Source: Axinella damicornis
Taxonomy: Eukaryota; Porifera; Demospongiae; Axinellida; Axinellidae
Direction of reading: 5' to 3'
DNA length: 64,000 bases
Assembly (NCBI GenBank): GCA_963931865.1
Contig: OZ007514.1
Location: 11,209,478-11,273,477, forward strand
This document shows, piece after piece, positions 22,531-33,817 of this stretch. The position numbers were made by a program, and so were the translations under genes. Below the pieces are notes generated by a model, which ran no database searches, was not told where the DNA came from, and saw only the letters and a program-made list of their open reading frames with translations. Positions within the stretch are counted from its first letter, which is position 1; the number at the start of each line of letters is the position of its first letter.

Positions 22531-23800
22531 AAATGGGCAATACACAACTGTCAAATTAATGCTAGCACTTGCACTCTGCAATAACCGGGAGTTTTCTGTA
22601 TACATAACTTTGTTTTATGAGTCACGCAATTTATTTTGTCACAATACAATGTAGCTAGCAAGTCTGGACCTGTTCTCGGTTTTGAATTCATTTCCATGTA
22701 TAGCTAACTACTGTACACTTAGTCTACATCCCAGTGTTATATTTCCATTAGCCTTATTATAATAATATTGTATCACCTGAGTCTTTCGGTATCGTAATCA
22801 GAAACTTTATTTTTTTCCACTTTGGGGGGCAGCAATGCATTGGTTCGTGCTGCAAGTTACGACAGCTGAAACAGGCATACGAGTGCTAATAGCTGAGGTG
22901 GTCTGTGGGTTGCCTTGCAACATTGTATACTTTTAACTCTGTTACTATACTATGTTACGTACTTCAGAGCAATCCTTGTCCACTAACCTGTCATTCTTTA
23001 TTGTTGACATTTAGGCTAAAGCCTGGAAAGTAGCCACTCTGCTGTTTATCTCAACACCGGCCGGAGAAAACGTCATTAATACATCACCATTCACCCATTC
23101 AAGTCATCTGCTCACCCATAATTTTGGTATAATTATGGTTGCAACACATTGCCAAGTAATGCTTGGGAATTAGTTACTTGGTGTGAACAAGCTGAGGAGG
23201 TTTGCGTCCGCTTCAGCTGCTGCTCGCCACTTGTGTCTGCTAATACCTTTCAACTAAATCCAGTACATTGACTCATGACATACATGCTCTAACATGTGTA
23301 AATCTACATATGTAGGCCTGAATGGTATGGCTGCTCCACGTTTGTACTAAATTTCCATCCGTTGATAGAATCATGTCTCCACCTTTGAATAAGGTGTTCC
23401 CATGATGACAGTGTTGATCCCGGGGCGCATCTATATAAGGGTATTATTATATTCATTACCAGACACATATCTTGCAATTGTATGACTGTGTGCCACTATG
23501 TTATTTCTGGCAACCCGTGGCCAAAAATAATGTCATAGTTGATGAGTGCATCGATCTAGCTGGGACTTAATGCTTACCTAGCTATGTAGTAGTAGTAGAC
23601 TTTAATTTTAGGCAGGTAATCCCTTCAGCCATATATAGGCTGATCTCCCAGGGAGTCCTGCATATAACTGCTGTCAGTTGCTGATAATGATTAGCATGAT
23701 GATAATAGTAGCTACATGACTAGCAGCTAGAGTGAAAACCTTAGCTGTATGATCAGCACTATACTGACGTTAATTTGTCCCATGTCTGTAGCTTATTAGG
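22531..23800. repeat. 3' flank of copy 3, shared with copy 4
   Basis: About 22725-22935 matches 29740-29955 downstream of copy 4 (shared TATCACCTGAGTCTTT, CAGGCATACGAGTGCTAA, GGTGGTCTGTGGGTTGCC). The duplicated unit therefore included at least 400 bp of 3' flank. No gene is seen. Confidence 0.6.
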
Positions 23801-23807
23801 ACTGGGT

Positions 23808-24030
23808 TACAGAGGTTTTATGACTCCTTGCAAAGTCAAAAGCCTGAACCGTAAAGCGTGAACTGTGGCTAAATGAGATGTTGAAGTGCTAGCTGAATAG
23901 ATAATTGCAATTGCTGGCTGTTCACACCTGCAATTATCTATTCAGCTAGCACTTCAACGTCTCATTTAGCCACAGTTCACGCTTTACTGTTCAGGCTTTT
24001 GACTTTGCAAGGAGTCATAAAACCTCTGTA
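23808..24030. mobile_element. Foldback element (about 100-bp perfect-like arms)
   Basis: TACAGAGGTTTTATGACTCC at the left is the exact reverse complement of the right end, and complementarity continues for about 100 bp with a few mismatches around a loop of about 18 nt (TTGCTGGCTGTTCACACC). No clear target duplication is seen. It is a hairpin-type MITE or a recent inverted duplication. Confidence 0.8.
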
Positions 24031-25200
24031 GCTGCTTGGCATGGCTGAATCAGCTTACAAGTGCAGCTTCCCATGCATCTCCTGTTTCAAACAGGAAGAC
24101 AAGTCGGTACATGCAGTTATTGGTAATGAAACTGCACAATCATGTAGCTATGAGGAATTATATGAATTCACAAGCCGCAATTCTAGCATTCCAATGATAC
24201 CTTAATGCATAACTTGTAATCATAGTTGGCTTAATGCTGAAATTCGAGACCAATAGTGGTCAATATAATATTATGCACATTGTTTGGTAGTGAAGCTGCA
24301 ACTGAGATAGCTAGCCCTAGCTGGGTCAGAGCAACCCTCCAGCCTGTTTTACTGTAATAAATTATGGAGAGTATGTGGAAAGTCATTGCCAAGGAAAGAC
24401 CAGAGGTGAGTCCTGGGAGGGAAGAACGATGTGTATGCGGATTGTTAAGACCCATGATTAGTTAGCAATTGGCTCTTCTCTGTATATGAAGTTACCACAG
24501 TCAGGTAGTGTAAAATTCAGTATGCAGGATCAGATGTATCAATCTCAAGTCCTTCTTGTATCAACCTGTGTTCTCCCACTCACCATTTTCCTTCTCACAA
24601 CCTGCATGTTACCATGGTTACTTGACATATACACTAGCTTGTCCCCAGATACATAGCTATAGGATCATTCGTCCCAGTATGTTTGCATACGTTTTGGTAC
24701 TGCAGCTATCCCTACCACCATGCTTTGCATTTCCATTTCCGATTAGTTGATTCTCTTTATCATGTTCTGTTGCAAGTTGCAGATGAATGAACAGCCTGAA
24801 TATTATGAGTTGGGCATCAATTCTTTGTCATGGCATTTTGCTCTGCATACAATTGTACTTGGATGTTGAGGTATCAGATCACCAGGGGTTTAAATATTAC
24901 ATATCCATAGCGAAAGAATTAATTAATTTTTTATATGGTCAAATCTCCACCTTAGCCGCCCCTATGTCCTGGGAGGGGGGAGGTGAAGCATAACACTGAT
25001 CGATATCCAGGTGCATTAGGATCAGCATTTGGACAGAACAACCTGCTACACTGTAGCGCTATGCACAGACTGTTAGCAAAGACATTGATGGTCATGATCA
25101 TATGATAGAGTGTTAATTATGTAGGTATGTAACTGAACCAAACACAGCTGGGTGGTCGTACGTGTTTGATGGTGGTGTTCCTTTTCTGTATCTCCAGCAG
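24031..25200 (+). promoter_or_regulatory. Upstream flank of copy 4, repeated in relics
   Basis: 24515-25115 is the best-preserved version of a flank also found at 15300-15410 and 16140-16700, so it was duplicated together with the genes and probably contains the promoter. A CAG acceptor-like site precedes CTCATTCACTGGAGT and the ATG at 25216. No TATA box is assigned. Confidence 0.45.
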
Positions 25201-25215
25201 CTCATTCACTGGAGT

Positions 25216-28200
25216 ATGTTGGGGTCATCAAGGCTGAGGTGCCTTGTCATGGCAACCCTGTTGCCTCTTCTGGTCCTTTCCACCACCTGCTCTGGGCACA
25301 CTTACTACGTCGGTCCCACTACTGACACGCCATGTCCTGTACACCCCTGCCTCACTCTCTCTGAGTATGCACAAGAACCTCACCTCTACGGCACCTCCAA
25401 CACAACACTGCTACTGCTGCCTGGAGACCACACTCTCAGTGTGGACTTTAGAGTGGAGGATGCCAAGGACTTTGAGATCTGTGCACAGTTATCCTCAAGC
25501 ACAGAATATCATGCAGTGATGGTTGTGTGCCAAGGTTTAGTTGGCTTTTTGTTCACCAACATTTCACGCATGGCATTGCAGGGTTTGACATTTAACTCTT
25601 GTGGAAAGAGAATGGTTGCATACAGCCCTGTTTATTCTGTCTACATGACTACATACGGATTGTATATTTATTTAGGACAGGATGTCGAGATTTCCAACTG
25701 TTCATTTCAGGACAGTGTTGGTACTGCAATGGGGGTGTTCTACAGTAGCCTGAAGCTGAGGGGAAGCAACAGTTTTACAAACAACTGCAGGGAATGCTCT
25801 GCCAGAAACGACACTCATATACACATTTTGGGAGGAGGAATTTACGCAAATAATAGCACCTTGATGTTCTCTGGGAGCAGTATTTTTGGAGGAAACTCTG
25901 CTGAAGGTGGTGGGGGAATCTCTGCTCATAAATGTATTCTAAACTTCACTGGACAGCATGCTTTCAGTGGCAACTCAGCTCATGTTATTGGTGGAGCAAT
26001 CTCCATAACGAACACTGCTCTGAACTTCATTGGGGACGGTACCATCACAGGCAACTCAGCTAAAGATGGCGGAGGAATTTCCGCTCACAACAGCACTCTG
26101 TACTTCACTGGTAACAACACTTTTACGGACAACTCAGCTGTATTAGGCGGAGGGATGTATTTGAAAAACAGCTGTCTAAACTTTACCGGAAGCAAAATGT
26201 TCAGAAACAACTCAGGAAGTAATATTATCGGTGGAGGTATCTTCGCAGGAAACAGCACTCTAGATTTCACAGGGAACAGTATATTTACAGGCAGTTCCGG
26301 TGGAGAATTTGCTGGAGGAATCTACGCTGGGTACAGCTCTCTGAACTTGAAGGGGAAGAGTATTTTCAGGAATAACTCAGTTCAGTATTATGGTGGAGGA
26401 ATCTTCACTCGGCACAGCACTCTACATTTCACTGGAAGGATTACGTTCAAAAATAACTCAGCAGCAGAAAATGGTGGAGGAATCTCAGCAGTGTACAGTA
26501 CTCTAATGTTCACTGGGACCAGTAGTTTCACGGGTAATGCAGGTGGACGCAGTGGCGGAGCAATATTAGCACAGGGCTGTACTGTGAACTTGAATGGGGA
26601 AAATGTTTTCAGAAACAACTCAGCCAAGTATTATGGTGGAGGGATTCATGCAGGATACAGCACTCTACATTTCTCTGGTAACAGTGTATTCAGCGACAAC
26701 TCAGCTGGAAAGTACGGTGAGGGAGTTTTTGGTACACGCTTCGGGTATTTTGGTGGAGGAATCTATTCATGGGGCAACACTGTTAGTTTGTCTGGAAGTA
26801 TTACCTTTCTAAGGAACTCAGCTGATAATGGCGGAGGATTCTTTGCATTAAACAGTACTTTTAGCCTCACCGGTAATAGTACTTTCAGGAACAATTCGGC
26901 TAGAACTTTTGGAGGAGGTTTCTATGCAAAGAGTTGCACTCTGAAGTTTGCTGCTACTGCAGATGACTACACTGGGCGGTACAGTGGAGGCAGTTGCACC
27001 TCAGACAAATCAGTCTTCATTAGCAATTTGGCTTTGAACGGAGGAGCAGTGTATATATACGACAGCACCTTAAGTTTTGAAAGGTGTAACATCTTCAGTG
27101 GAAATTCAGCAGGTTACAATGGAGGAGGAACATATGCCGAGAACAGCACTCTGAAGTTCAGCGGAAACACGACGTTCAGCTCAAACTCAGCACATCTGCA
27201 AGGCGGAGGGATCAATGGATTGGGGTCAAGCATTTTCTTTGGTGGAAACACCAACTTCACAGCAAACACTGCTTCAAGGGGTGGGGGAGAGTACCTAGCA
27301 AATTCGTTCAACTTCTTCTCTCGTTATGCTATTCTCGCTTTTGATGGCAACAATGTGACGCAGTATGGAGGAGCAGTGTATGTGCAGGATTCAGATCCTG
27401 TCTCCTACTGCTATGGTGTTGACATATTCAATTTGGGGAGGTGCTTCCTTCAAGTTGCTGGGTCATACAATATTACATGGAACCATACAGTTCATGAGCG
27501 TCAGGCCTATCTTGATATCCATCTGCAATTTCGTAATAATATTGCACAGTTAGCTGGGAGTGCAGTGTATGGCGGTGCACTAAATGGCTGTATCACGGAA
27601 ATGCAATTGGAAGATGGAAATCAAACCATCACCAATGGATCTTTACTCTACTTGGAACTGGAAGTAGACAGTATTTCTTCTGATCCATACAAAGTGATGT
27701 TGTGCGAAGGTGGGATCCCAAATATCAGTACCCCAAGTTCAGAATTGGTTAGACAAGTGTATCCAGGTGAACTGCTCCAATTTCCAGTAGTTGCAGCCGG
27801 ACAGGGAGAAGATACCACTCCTGCTGTGATCAGAGCACTCTTTAATGACCCATATGGAATTGCCTCGTTAGCTCAATTTCAAGACACGCAAAAAGTGAAG
27901 AAAGATTGCACAGAACTTTACTATCAAATGCATTCTTCAGCTACCAACTACAATGAGACATTAGTGTTGTATGCAGATGGCCCTTGTTCAACCGATGGAC
28001 AGCTCCTGAGGATATCCTTACAATTTCTTCCCTGTCCTCCAGGATTTAGTTTGAATTCATCTGAGAGTACATGTGGTTGTGAACCAAGGCTTCAGCAGTA
28101 CACCACCGAGTGTAACATCACCAAAAGGACACTAACTCGTGAGGGAGCGTTCTGGGTAGGATATGACAATCACTTACAAGCACTGATTCTACAGCCGCAC

Positions 28201-29613
28201 TGCCCATTTGACTACTGCAAACTGGCTACAGACCGTATTAGCTTTTCTCTCAACAACACTGACTTGCAGTGTGAAAACAGCAGGTCAGGTATTTTATGTG
28301 GAAAGTGCAAATCAGGTCTTAGCCTCGCTCTTGGTAGTTCCAATTGTTTGCAGTGTTCCAACCTCCACGTGTTGCTGATCATTCCGTTTGCCTTGGCTGG
28401 GGTTGCTTTAGTCCTCCTTCTGCTAGTTTGCAAGCTCACGGTTGCAGCAGGAACCATCAATGGGCTGATCTTCTATGCAAATATTGTCACAGTCAATCGT
28501 GCAATCTTCTTCCCACCCAATGAAACCAACATTCTGACAGTGTTCATAGCCTGGCTTAACCTGGACTTGGGCATTGAGACTTGCTTCTTTGACGGAATGG
28601 ATGAGTACGCTAAAAGTTGGCTACAATTTGTCTTTCCTCTGTATGTGTGGAGCTTAGTGGGCCTGATAATAGTCAGCAGTGAATATTCCCCAAGGATTGC
28701 AAGGCTGTTTGGTTCCAATCCAGTTGCAGTTCTGGCAACACTCTTTCTACTTTCTTATTCCAAACTCCTTCGTACCATTATTGCTACATTTTCCTTCACC
28801 TTCCTGGACCATCCTGAAGAGGTGCAGGTTGCTGTGTGGCTGTACGACGGCAACATCCAGTATCTACACGGCAAGCACATTGCCCTCTTTCTCATTGCTT
28901 TGCTGACGCTTGTGATCTTCTATCTTCCCTACACACTCCTCCTCACTGTGGGACAGTGGCTTCAAGCAAAGTCCAATCGAAAGCTCTGTTATTGGATCAA
29001 CAAGCCCAGAATAAAACCATTCCTGGATGCCTACCATGCACCATATAAAGACAAACATCGCTACTGGATTGGATTGCTGCTTTGTCTTCGCTGTGTTCTC
29101 CTTCTTGTATTTGCTTTCAACACTGGAGCTGATCCCAGTCTCAACCTTCTGGCCATCTGTTCAGTGGCATTTGGGCTAATACTAACCACACGATACACTG
29201 GTGCAGTGTACAGAATGCTGTGGGTTGATATTCTTGAAGCTTCCTTCATTTTCAACCTCGGTATTTTCGCTGTAGCCACCTACTACGTGAAACTTGCTGT
29301 AGTACCAGTTAGCCAGGCTGCTGTTGCATACACCTCAGTGAGTGTAGTGTTTGCCACATTCATTGCAGTGCTCCTCTGCAACACTTACCAGCGAGTGCGG
29401 TCTAAACTGCAGCAGGTTGTCCAGCAGCGACATCACCGTGTAGAGAGGGAGAGGTCTAATAACGACAGTTCAGATGATGAAGTAGAGCAGGAACTGGAAG
29501 CTAGTCCTTTGGTGGCTCCGACTGTGTCTATTATAGAACGCCCAATTCCACAGCCACTAGTCTTCAATGAACTTCGAGAGCCACTTGATTTGATTGATGC
29601 AAACGACCCATAA
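25216..29613 (+). CDS. Pmp-like beta-helix/multipass membrane protein, copy 4 (intact)
   Basis: This is the only uninterrupted copy: 1465 residues from ATG 25216. Residues 1-33 form a signal peptide, followed by HTYYV and a Cys-bearing N-terminal segment shared by all copies. Residues about 205-690 carry some twenty coils of the type GGGI.A..STL.FTGNS.F..NSA with many N-glycosylation sequons, resembling the Pmp/right-handed beta-helix fold. A Cys-rich box follows (about 940-1045; C-CEPRL, CPFDYC, ILCGKCKSG, CLQCSN). About 1049-1390 holds 8-10 membrane segments, including NPVAVLATLFLLSY and HIALFLIALL. The tail is acidic and contains EASPLV and REPLDLI, acidic-dileucine-like sorting motifs. 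It is predicted to sit at the cell surface with the helix outside; a role in adhesion or self/non-self recognition is only a guess. An upstream in-frame GTG at 25162 is not preferred because the ATG is conserved. Confidence 0.9.
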   Translation: MLGSSRLRCLVMATLLPLLVLSTTCSGHTYYVGPTTDTPCPVHPCLTLSEYAQEPHLYGTSNTTLLLLPGDHTLSVDFRVEDAKDFEICAQLSSSTEYHAVMVVCQGLVGFLFTNISRMALQGLTFNSCGKRMVAYSPVYSVYMTTYGLYIYLGQDVEISNCSFQDSVGTAMGVFYSSLKLRGSNSFTNNCRECSARNDTHIHILGGGIYANNSTLMFSGSSIFGGNSAEGGGGISAHKCILNFTGQHAFSGNSAHVIGGAISITNTALNFIGDGTITGNSAKDGGGISAHNSTLYFTGNNTFTDNSAVLGGGMYLKNSCLNFTGSKMFRNNSGSNIIGGGIFAGNSTLDFTGNSIFTGSSGGEFAGGIYAGYSSLNLKGKSIFRNNSVQYYGGGIFTRHSTLHFTGRITFKNNSAAENGGGISAVYSTLMFTGTSSFTGNAGGRSGGAILAQGCTVNLNGENVFRNNSAKYYGGGIHAGYSTLHFSGNSVFSDNSAGKYGEGVFGTRFGYFGGGIYSWGNTVSLSGSITFLRNSADNGGGFFALNSTFSLTGNSTFRNNSARTFGGGFYAKSCTLKFAATADDYTGRYSGGSCTSDKSVFISNLALNGGAVYIYDSTLSFERCNIFSGNSAGYNGGGTYAENSTLKFSGNTTFSSNSAHLQGGGINGLGSSIFFGGNTNFTANTASRGGGEYLANSFNFFSRYAILAFDGNNVTQYGGAVYVQDSDPVSYCYGVDIFNLGRCFLQVAGSYNITWNHTVHERQAYLDIHLQFRNNIAQLAGSAVYGGALNGCITEMQLEDGNQTITNGSLLYLELEVDSISSDPYKVMLCEGGIPNISTPSSELVRQVYPGELLQFPVVAAGQGEDTTPAVIRALFNDPYGIASLAQFQDTQKVKKDCTELYYQMHSSATNYNETLVLYADGPCSTDGQLLRISLQFLPCPPGFSLNSSESTCGCEPRLQQYTTECNITKRTLTREGAFWVGYDNHLQALILQPHCPFDYCKLATDRISFSLNNTDLQCENSRSGILCGKCKSGLSLALGSSNCLQCSNLHVLLIIPFALAGVALVLLLLVCKLTVAAGTINGLIFYANIVTVNRAIFFPPNETNILTVFIAWLNLDLGIETCFFDGMDEYAKSWLQFVFPLYVWSLVGLIIVSSEYSPRIARLFGSNPVAVLATLFLLSYSKLLRTIIATFSFTFLDHPEEVQVAVWLYDGNIQYLHGKHIALFLIALLTLVIFYLPYTLLLTVGQWLQAKSNRKLCYWINKPRIKPFLDAYHAPYKDKHRYWIGLLLCLRCVLLLVFAFNTGADPSLNLLAICSVAFGLILTTRYTGAVYRMLWVDILEASFIFNLGIFAVATYYVKLAVVPVSQAAVAYTSVSVVFATFIAVLLCNTYQRVRSKLQQVVQQRHHRVERERSNNDSSDDEVEQELEASPLVAPTVSIIERPIPQPLVFNELREPLDLIDANDP

Positions 29614-30474
29614 ACTGGGCAATATACAACTGTTCAATTATAACATAATTGTGTTCTTTACTATTATTGGTCATGAAAAATAATTTTGCCACGATGTGGA
29701 ATACACAGCTAGAATCTATTCTAGGTTTCATTTCCATGACTGTACACTATATCCCAGTGTTACATTTTTCAGTGGTCTTATTACATGTATCACCTGAGTC
29801 TTTGGGTATTGTAATTAGGAACTTTATCTTTTGGTGGCAGCAATACATTGGTTGGTGCTATAAGTTATGACAGCTGCAACAGGCATACGAGTGCTAACAC
29901 CTGAAGCTAGCAGCTGAGGTGGTCTGTGGGTTGCCTTGCAACATTGTGTACATAGACTGTGTCACTATGTTTCATACTTCTGAATAATCCTTGTCCACCA
30001 GTCATTCTTCATTGTCGAATCAGTCTTTTATGCATCTAGCTAATATTCGATTTTCAAAAGGGTTTAGTGCTGGAAAGTTTTTTGGTCAACTGGTAGATTT
30101 TAGCCATGTATAAGTCAGTGTAATGGGAGGCATAATGGCTATATCGCTCAAACTGCTTGAGAATTCTTACTGGTGAAAGGGTCAACTTTGCATGTAGCCC
30201 TAACAAGTTTTAAGCAGATGGTATAGTCCTGTGTAATAGCTAGCCTCAAATTAATGTCCCATGCAGCTAGCTAGCTAAAATACATTTAACAGGAACTAGT
30301 GAAGACGGATTTGTCTCTATTCCGGTGAAAGGGTTAACCAAGAGTGGTGGAGTTTCTGAAGATATTGTTGAAAGACAACTGACTGGGTAGCTATTATTAA
30401 TAATGGAACCTGACCTAGCTATAAAACTAATGATTGCTAACATTGGTGTTTGGCAATTTCACATTCCATATTAG
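29614..30474. other. Intergenic; 3' flank of copy 4
   Basis: 29740-29955 is the counterpart of 22725-22935. The remainder shows no gene. Confidence 0.5.
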
Positions 30475-30657
30475 GAGTCATGCCACTGATTTTTTATCCA
30501 CATGTACGTATGACATTGTGATGAATAACATTCGCAACGACCTCATTGCTGCTGCCATGGAAACAGGACAAGATTTGTGATAACAGACGTTGATAAGGGG
30601 AAACTACCAGCAATCACATCACCTGATCTTGTGCTTCTAAAAACGCAAGGCTATAGA
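30475..30657 (+). CDS. Exon of unknown gene D (apparent frameshift)
   Basis: The exon begins after the acceptor TTCCATATTAG and ends at the donor CTATAGA|GTAAGT. The first part reads SHATDFLSTCTYDIV..., passing an internal ATG at 30521 and reaching ETGQDL, then hits TGA at 30578. The second part, in the next frame, reads VITDVDKGKLPAITSPDL and runs to ...TQGYR at the donor. One extra base near 30577 would join them smoothly, so a one-base deletion (real or a sequencing error) is likely. The protein family is not recognised. Confidence 0.5.
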
Positions 30658-31456
30658 GTAAGTTGCTTCCATTTTGTGCGACCAGATGTGTACTTATGGA
30701 TACTTTTCGCAAAGGGTAAGCCAACTTGTAGTTATACATACATGACAAGAGAGGTTTAATGTTAAGCATTGATACTTTGAAACATTCATTCTACTCAGTA
30801 GGTTATAAAGAGTGAAGTAGCTGCCTGGCCCTTAAAAGACCACTGTGGCTATCTGCATGCCCCCACATTGACAAATGGCTGGATCAGTTGTGATCAGATG
30901 TGGAAAGTAAATGCAGACATTTGTACCATATGCACCCACAGTTTTAGTGTCACCGATGTGTAAGAGCTATAGCTAATATCGTGTGGGGTCGCTGTATATA
31001 TTGAGGCCAACAGATCTCAATGTGAATCAAATTGCAGTAGCCATGATACAGACTACAGCGTGGAGCAGGATCAGCCATGGTCACGTTCAGTTCATGTCCA
31101 TGACCTTACTGCTAATATAATTATGTGGGCATCTGTATCCTTTAACCCTTTCACCTGTAAGAAATCTCAAGCAGTTGAGATATACAGTCATTAATGCGTC
31201 TCAATAATTAAGCCCATTAATAAACCGACTTATACATGTGCATACATGTCCCTGGCCACGTTCCTGCGAGCCTGAGTTGTAATCAGATTACAGGTTTTAC
31301 ACCAAATCTATACACTTTGCTCTACCACACCAATTATATCCTATCTGAGCACTTTAGCTGACCAAGCATGGCATCTCACTACGTGTAATTCCCTGCAAAT
31401 CCACTAGCCACATGTGAGAACTCACGTTTACTGCTCACGTATGCTATCGCAGGAAG

Positions 31457-32260
31457 TACGAGTGTTGGATTCCGGGAAGGTGGACATTCGAAGAGCCGTG
31501 GGAACAAGGAATGGTCGTGCATCACCCACCCAAAGAGCTTAGTAGCTTCCGCTTCTCAAGAATATTTCATGCAACACATCCACAAGAATTGGCACAGATC
31601 ACACAGAGGGGCATACAAGCTACACCGTGGAGGATCGCATCCTCTTGCTACACTTGGGAGTCAGGACGTGTTAGATCAGGACAACCACGGCCATTTCCAG
31701 GTTCGTATGTCTGGTTTTCTCCAGAGATCAATTTAAGTGAGGAACAGAAATATGTCTGTAGGACTATAGTGTGCAAAGTTGAATCACCTGACGAATCAGT
31801 AGAATTCAGTCCCTACATAGAGGGCATTTCTCGCTATGGCAACAAGGCAATCTCTCTCAGTTTGAAGAATGCTCTAGAGTTATACCAACAATCTTTGACC
31901 GATTATTACAGACAGAATGCGAAGGTGTTAATCAAGCTTGCTGGTACGAAGCGTTACCAAAGGTATGTGGGGTATATACTGATCGTCTGTGCAGGTTACA
32001 AAGACTATGATCCACTGCCTGGTTTTCAGAACCTCACACCTGCTGTACTTGAGGGGCAAAATGTCTTGTCTGTGGAAAGATTCCTGCATCGAACAGGTGG
32101 AGTGCAGTTAGAGGCAGCATATGAACCTGCCATGGAATTCCACCCAAAAGGAGTAGCTGTGTGGCAAGGATGCTTCCTCCATTTTGATAGCCTAGAAATT
32201 GCTTTTCATTTCCCAAGTGGCCACCCTGGTCAATTCTGCACCCCAGAAAGAGCTATTTGA
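31457..32260 (+). CDS. Main exon of unknown gene D
   Basis: An acceptor at CAGGAAG|TAC (or CAG|G four bases earlier) keeps phase 0 with the exon at 30475-30657 and opens with YECWIPGRWTFEEPWEQG, continuing into a 249-codon ATG frame. The protein is globular: RIFHATHPQEL, PGSYVWFSPEIN, GTKRYQRYVGYI. The FHAT segment followed by a 'Y-WFSP' strand is faintly like ADP-ribosyltransferase-fold proteins, but this is weak and I do not assign a function. The frame stops at TGA 32258-32260, yet the same frame stays open for 70 more protein-like codons. Confidence 0.6.
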   Translation, partial: YECWIPGRWTFEEPWEQGMVVHHPPKELSSFRFSRIFHATHPQELAQITQRGIQATPWRIASSCYTWESGRVRSGQPRPFPGSYVWFSPEINLSEEQKYVCRTIVCKVESPDESVEFSPYIEGISRYGNKAISLSLKNALELYQQSLTDYYRQNAKVLIKLAGTKRYQRYVGYILIVCAGYKDYDPLPGFQNLTPAVLEGQNVLSVERFLHRTGGVQLEAAYEPAMEFHPKGVAVWQGCFLHFDSLEIAFHFPSGHPGQFCTPERAI

Positions 32261-32473
32261 CCGCAGTTAAATGCTCCATTACACGGATGCTTTTCTTCAG
32301 CAACTGCCACACCTGCAAGCAGTTCACAACACCGTGTGACATCTGTATTAAGCATAAGTGATGTTTGCCATACTTTTTGCAATAAGAATCCTCGATGCCC
32401 TCACAAGACCAGTGAAGAAGAATATGATGACCTTCGAGATCTCAGATTTGGTGAATATGGGCATGGCATTTGA
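32261..32473 (+). pseudogene. In-frame continuation of gene D after UGA
   Basis: Directly after TGA 32258-32260 the same frame is open for 70 codons to TGA 32471-32473 and includes CNKNPRCPHKTSEEEYDDL and RFGEYGHGI, which look like genuine protein. The UGA could be a nonsense mutation (for example from CGA), a sequencing error, or be removed by a small intron ending at GACCGCAG. Read-through is possible but unsupported. Confidence 0.45.
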
Positions 32474-33200
32474 TTGTTGCTGTACCATAGTTAGCGATCT
32501 TATTTTCCTATAAAGATTTTAATTGTATATTGTACCATTTTGTTGCCAATGTAGCACCATAGTTAGCTTATTTTCCTTGTAACCTTAACTGTTATTGCAA
32601 ACGTTTACCCATCGTTGTTGATGTAACAAAGTTACACATGTAGATCTTCCCCATTCTACGTATCCTTGGCAAACTCGTTATATACCCTTATAGTCACCTA
32701 GCTATAGCTTATTGCAGGTGCATGGATCGGCCATGTCCGTGGGGAGGGCCAATACCATTGTAAAGTTATAGTTTCACTTGTTCATTTGTTTGCTGATAAT
32801 TTGTTTGTGGTCAAAGGTCAGTTCTGTTACAGCTAGTCCAATATCCACTATTATCCAGTATTGCTCATACTCTAACCTGCTATGGTGTGTATTTGTGTGG
32901 CATGTGAGACTATACATTCTCCCATGGCCAGCCGTTCGTACACACTTGTACCTTGTCCAGTAACTGCATGTTAATTGTAATGTTCAAAAGCAGCTAAGGG
33001 CAGTGCAGTGCAATTAACCACACTGATGATGTGGCTAGCAGTAGCAAATGATTTGGCCCTACATCCAATACCTCTGCAAGAAAGAGTCTGGCGGTGAGAC
33101 AATCAAACAAAATGTATAGGTTTGTGAGATTTACACGGGTATGTGGCTAGAGGAATAAATGATTGCGCACAGGTTTTGTGATATGCACATCATAGCTATA
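32474..33200. other. Intergenic between gene D (+) and gene C (-)
   Basis: Convergent 3' flanks. No coding exon or repeat is recognised. Confidence 0.4.
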
Positions 33201-33817
33201 TTACTGCATACTATTTTCATCATCAACACCAGAGTCATCAGTTTCATTCGGACATTCAGTTGGTGATTCCTTGGCACTGTGGTCAAGACTAGTAGTGTCA
33301 TCACTGTCAGTCACTTCTGGTATGCTGGTGAGGTGAGTGCTGTTACTGGCCAGGATCTCAAGATACTGGTTTGTGTCACCATCACGTGATTCACATGTCC
33401 TGCTTGTACTTGCTACTGAATCCAAACTGGGGGCATGTATCTCGGACTCCTCGACGTACACAGGAGGATTTGCATCAGTGGTACCGGATGGATATATATC
33501 TGTGATTGCTTCATAAGTCATCTCGTTTTCAGTCAAATCGGGTCTCTGTTGGAGACTTGGAGGCAGCAAAGTGGTGGTGCTTCCATCCAACGTGTAGCCG
33601 TACGCAGCATTCATCTCGACGTTGGTTACTGGTCTTGGCCTAAAGGTTGAGGTGCATGCTAAAGGTGAATTGCCGCCTTCTTCCGAGGAGTTATCTTCCG
33701 AATCGTTTCTTTGTCTCAGTGTCCACATAGAGAAGATGAAAATGAGGGAGCCGAGCAGGAGGCCAAGCAAGAGGGTAGAGACGACGGCGATTAGGGCAAG
33801 ATTCACAGAGGTGTCGC
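33201..33817 (-). CDS. Gene C terminal exon: TM segment plus tyrosine-containing cytoplasmic tail, no kinase
   Basis: The minus-strand exon starts after the acceptor CTTGCATGCAG in phase 1 and runs 205 codons to a stop. A short juxtamembrane piece (DTSVN) is followed by one strong TM helix (LALIAVVSTLLLGLLLGSLI...) and WTLRQR as a positive stop-transfer, then a tail of about 165 residues. The tail has tyrosines in SH2/PTB-like contexts (YEAI, PPVYVEE, NQYLEI) and an acidic Ser/Thr-rich end. With the FN3 half-exon upstream at 35214-35407 this resembles the 3' end of a type I receptor. A kinase domain is absent from this exon and from the downstream sequence. The exon between FN3 and TM was not found. 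Confidence 0.75.

Noticed and set aside
32258..32260. UGA as selenocysteine codon in gene D
   Set aside because: No SECIS-like element was identified and the context has no redox motif. Mutation, error or a small intron is simpler.
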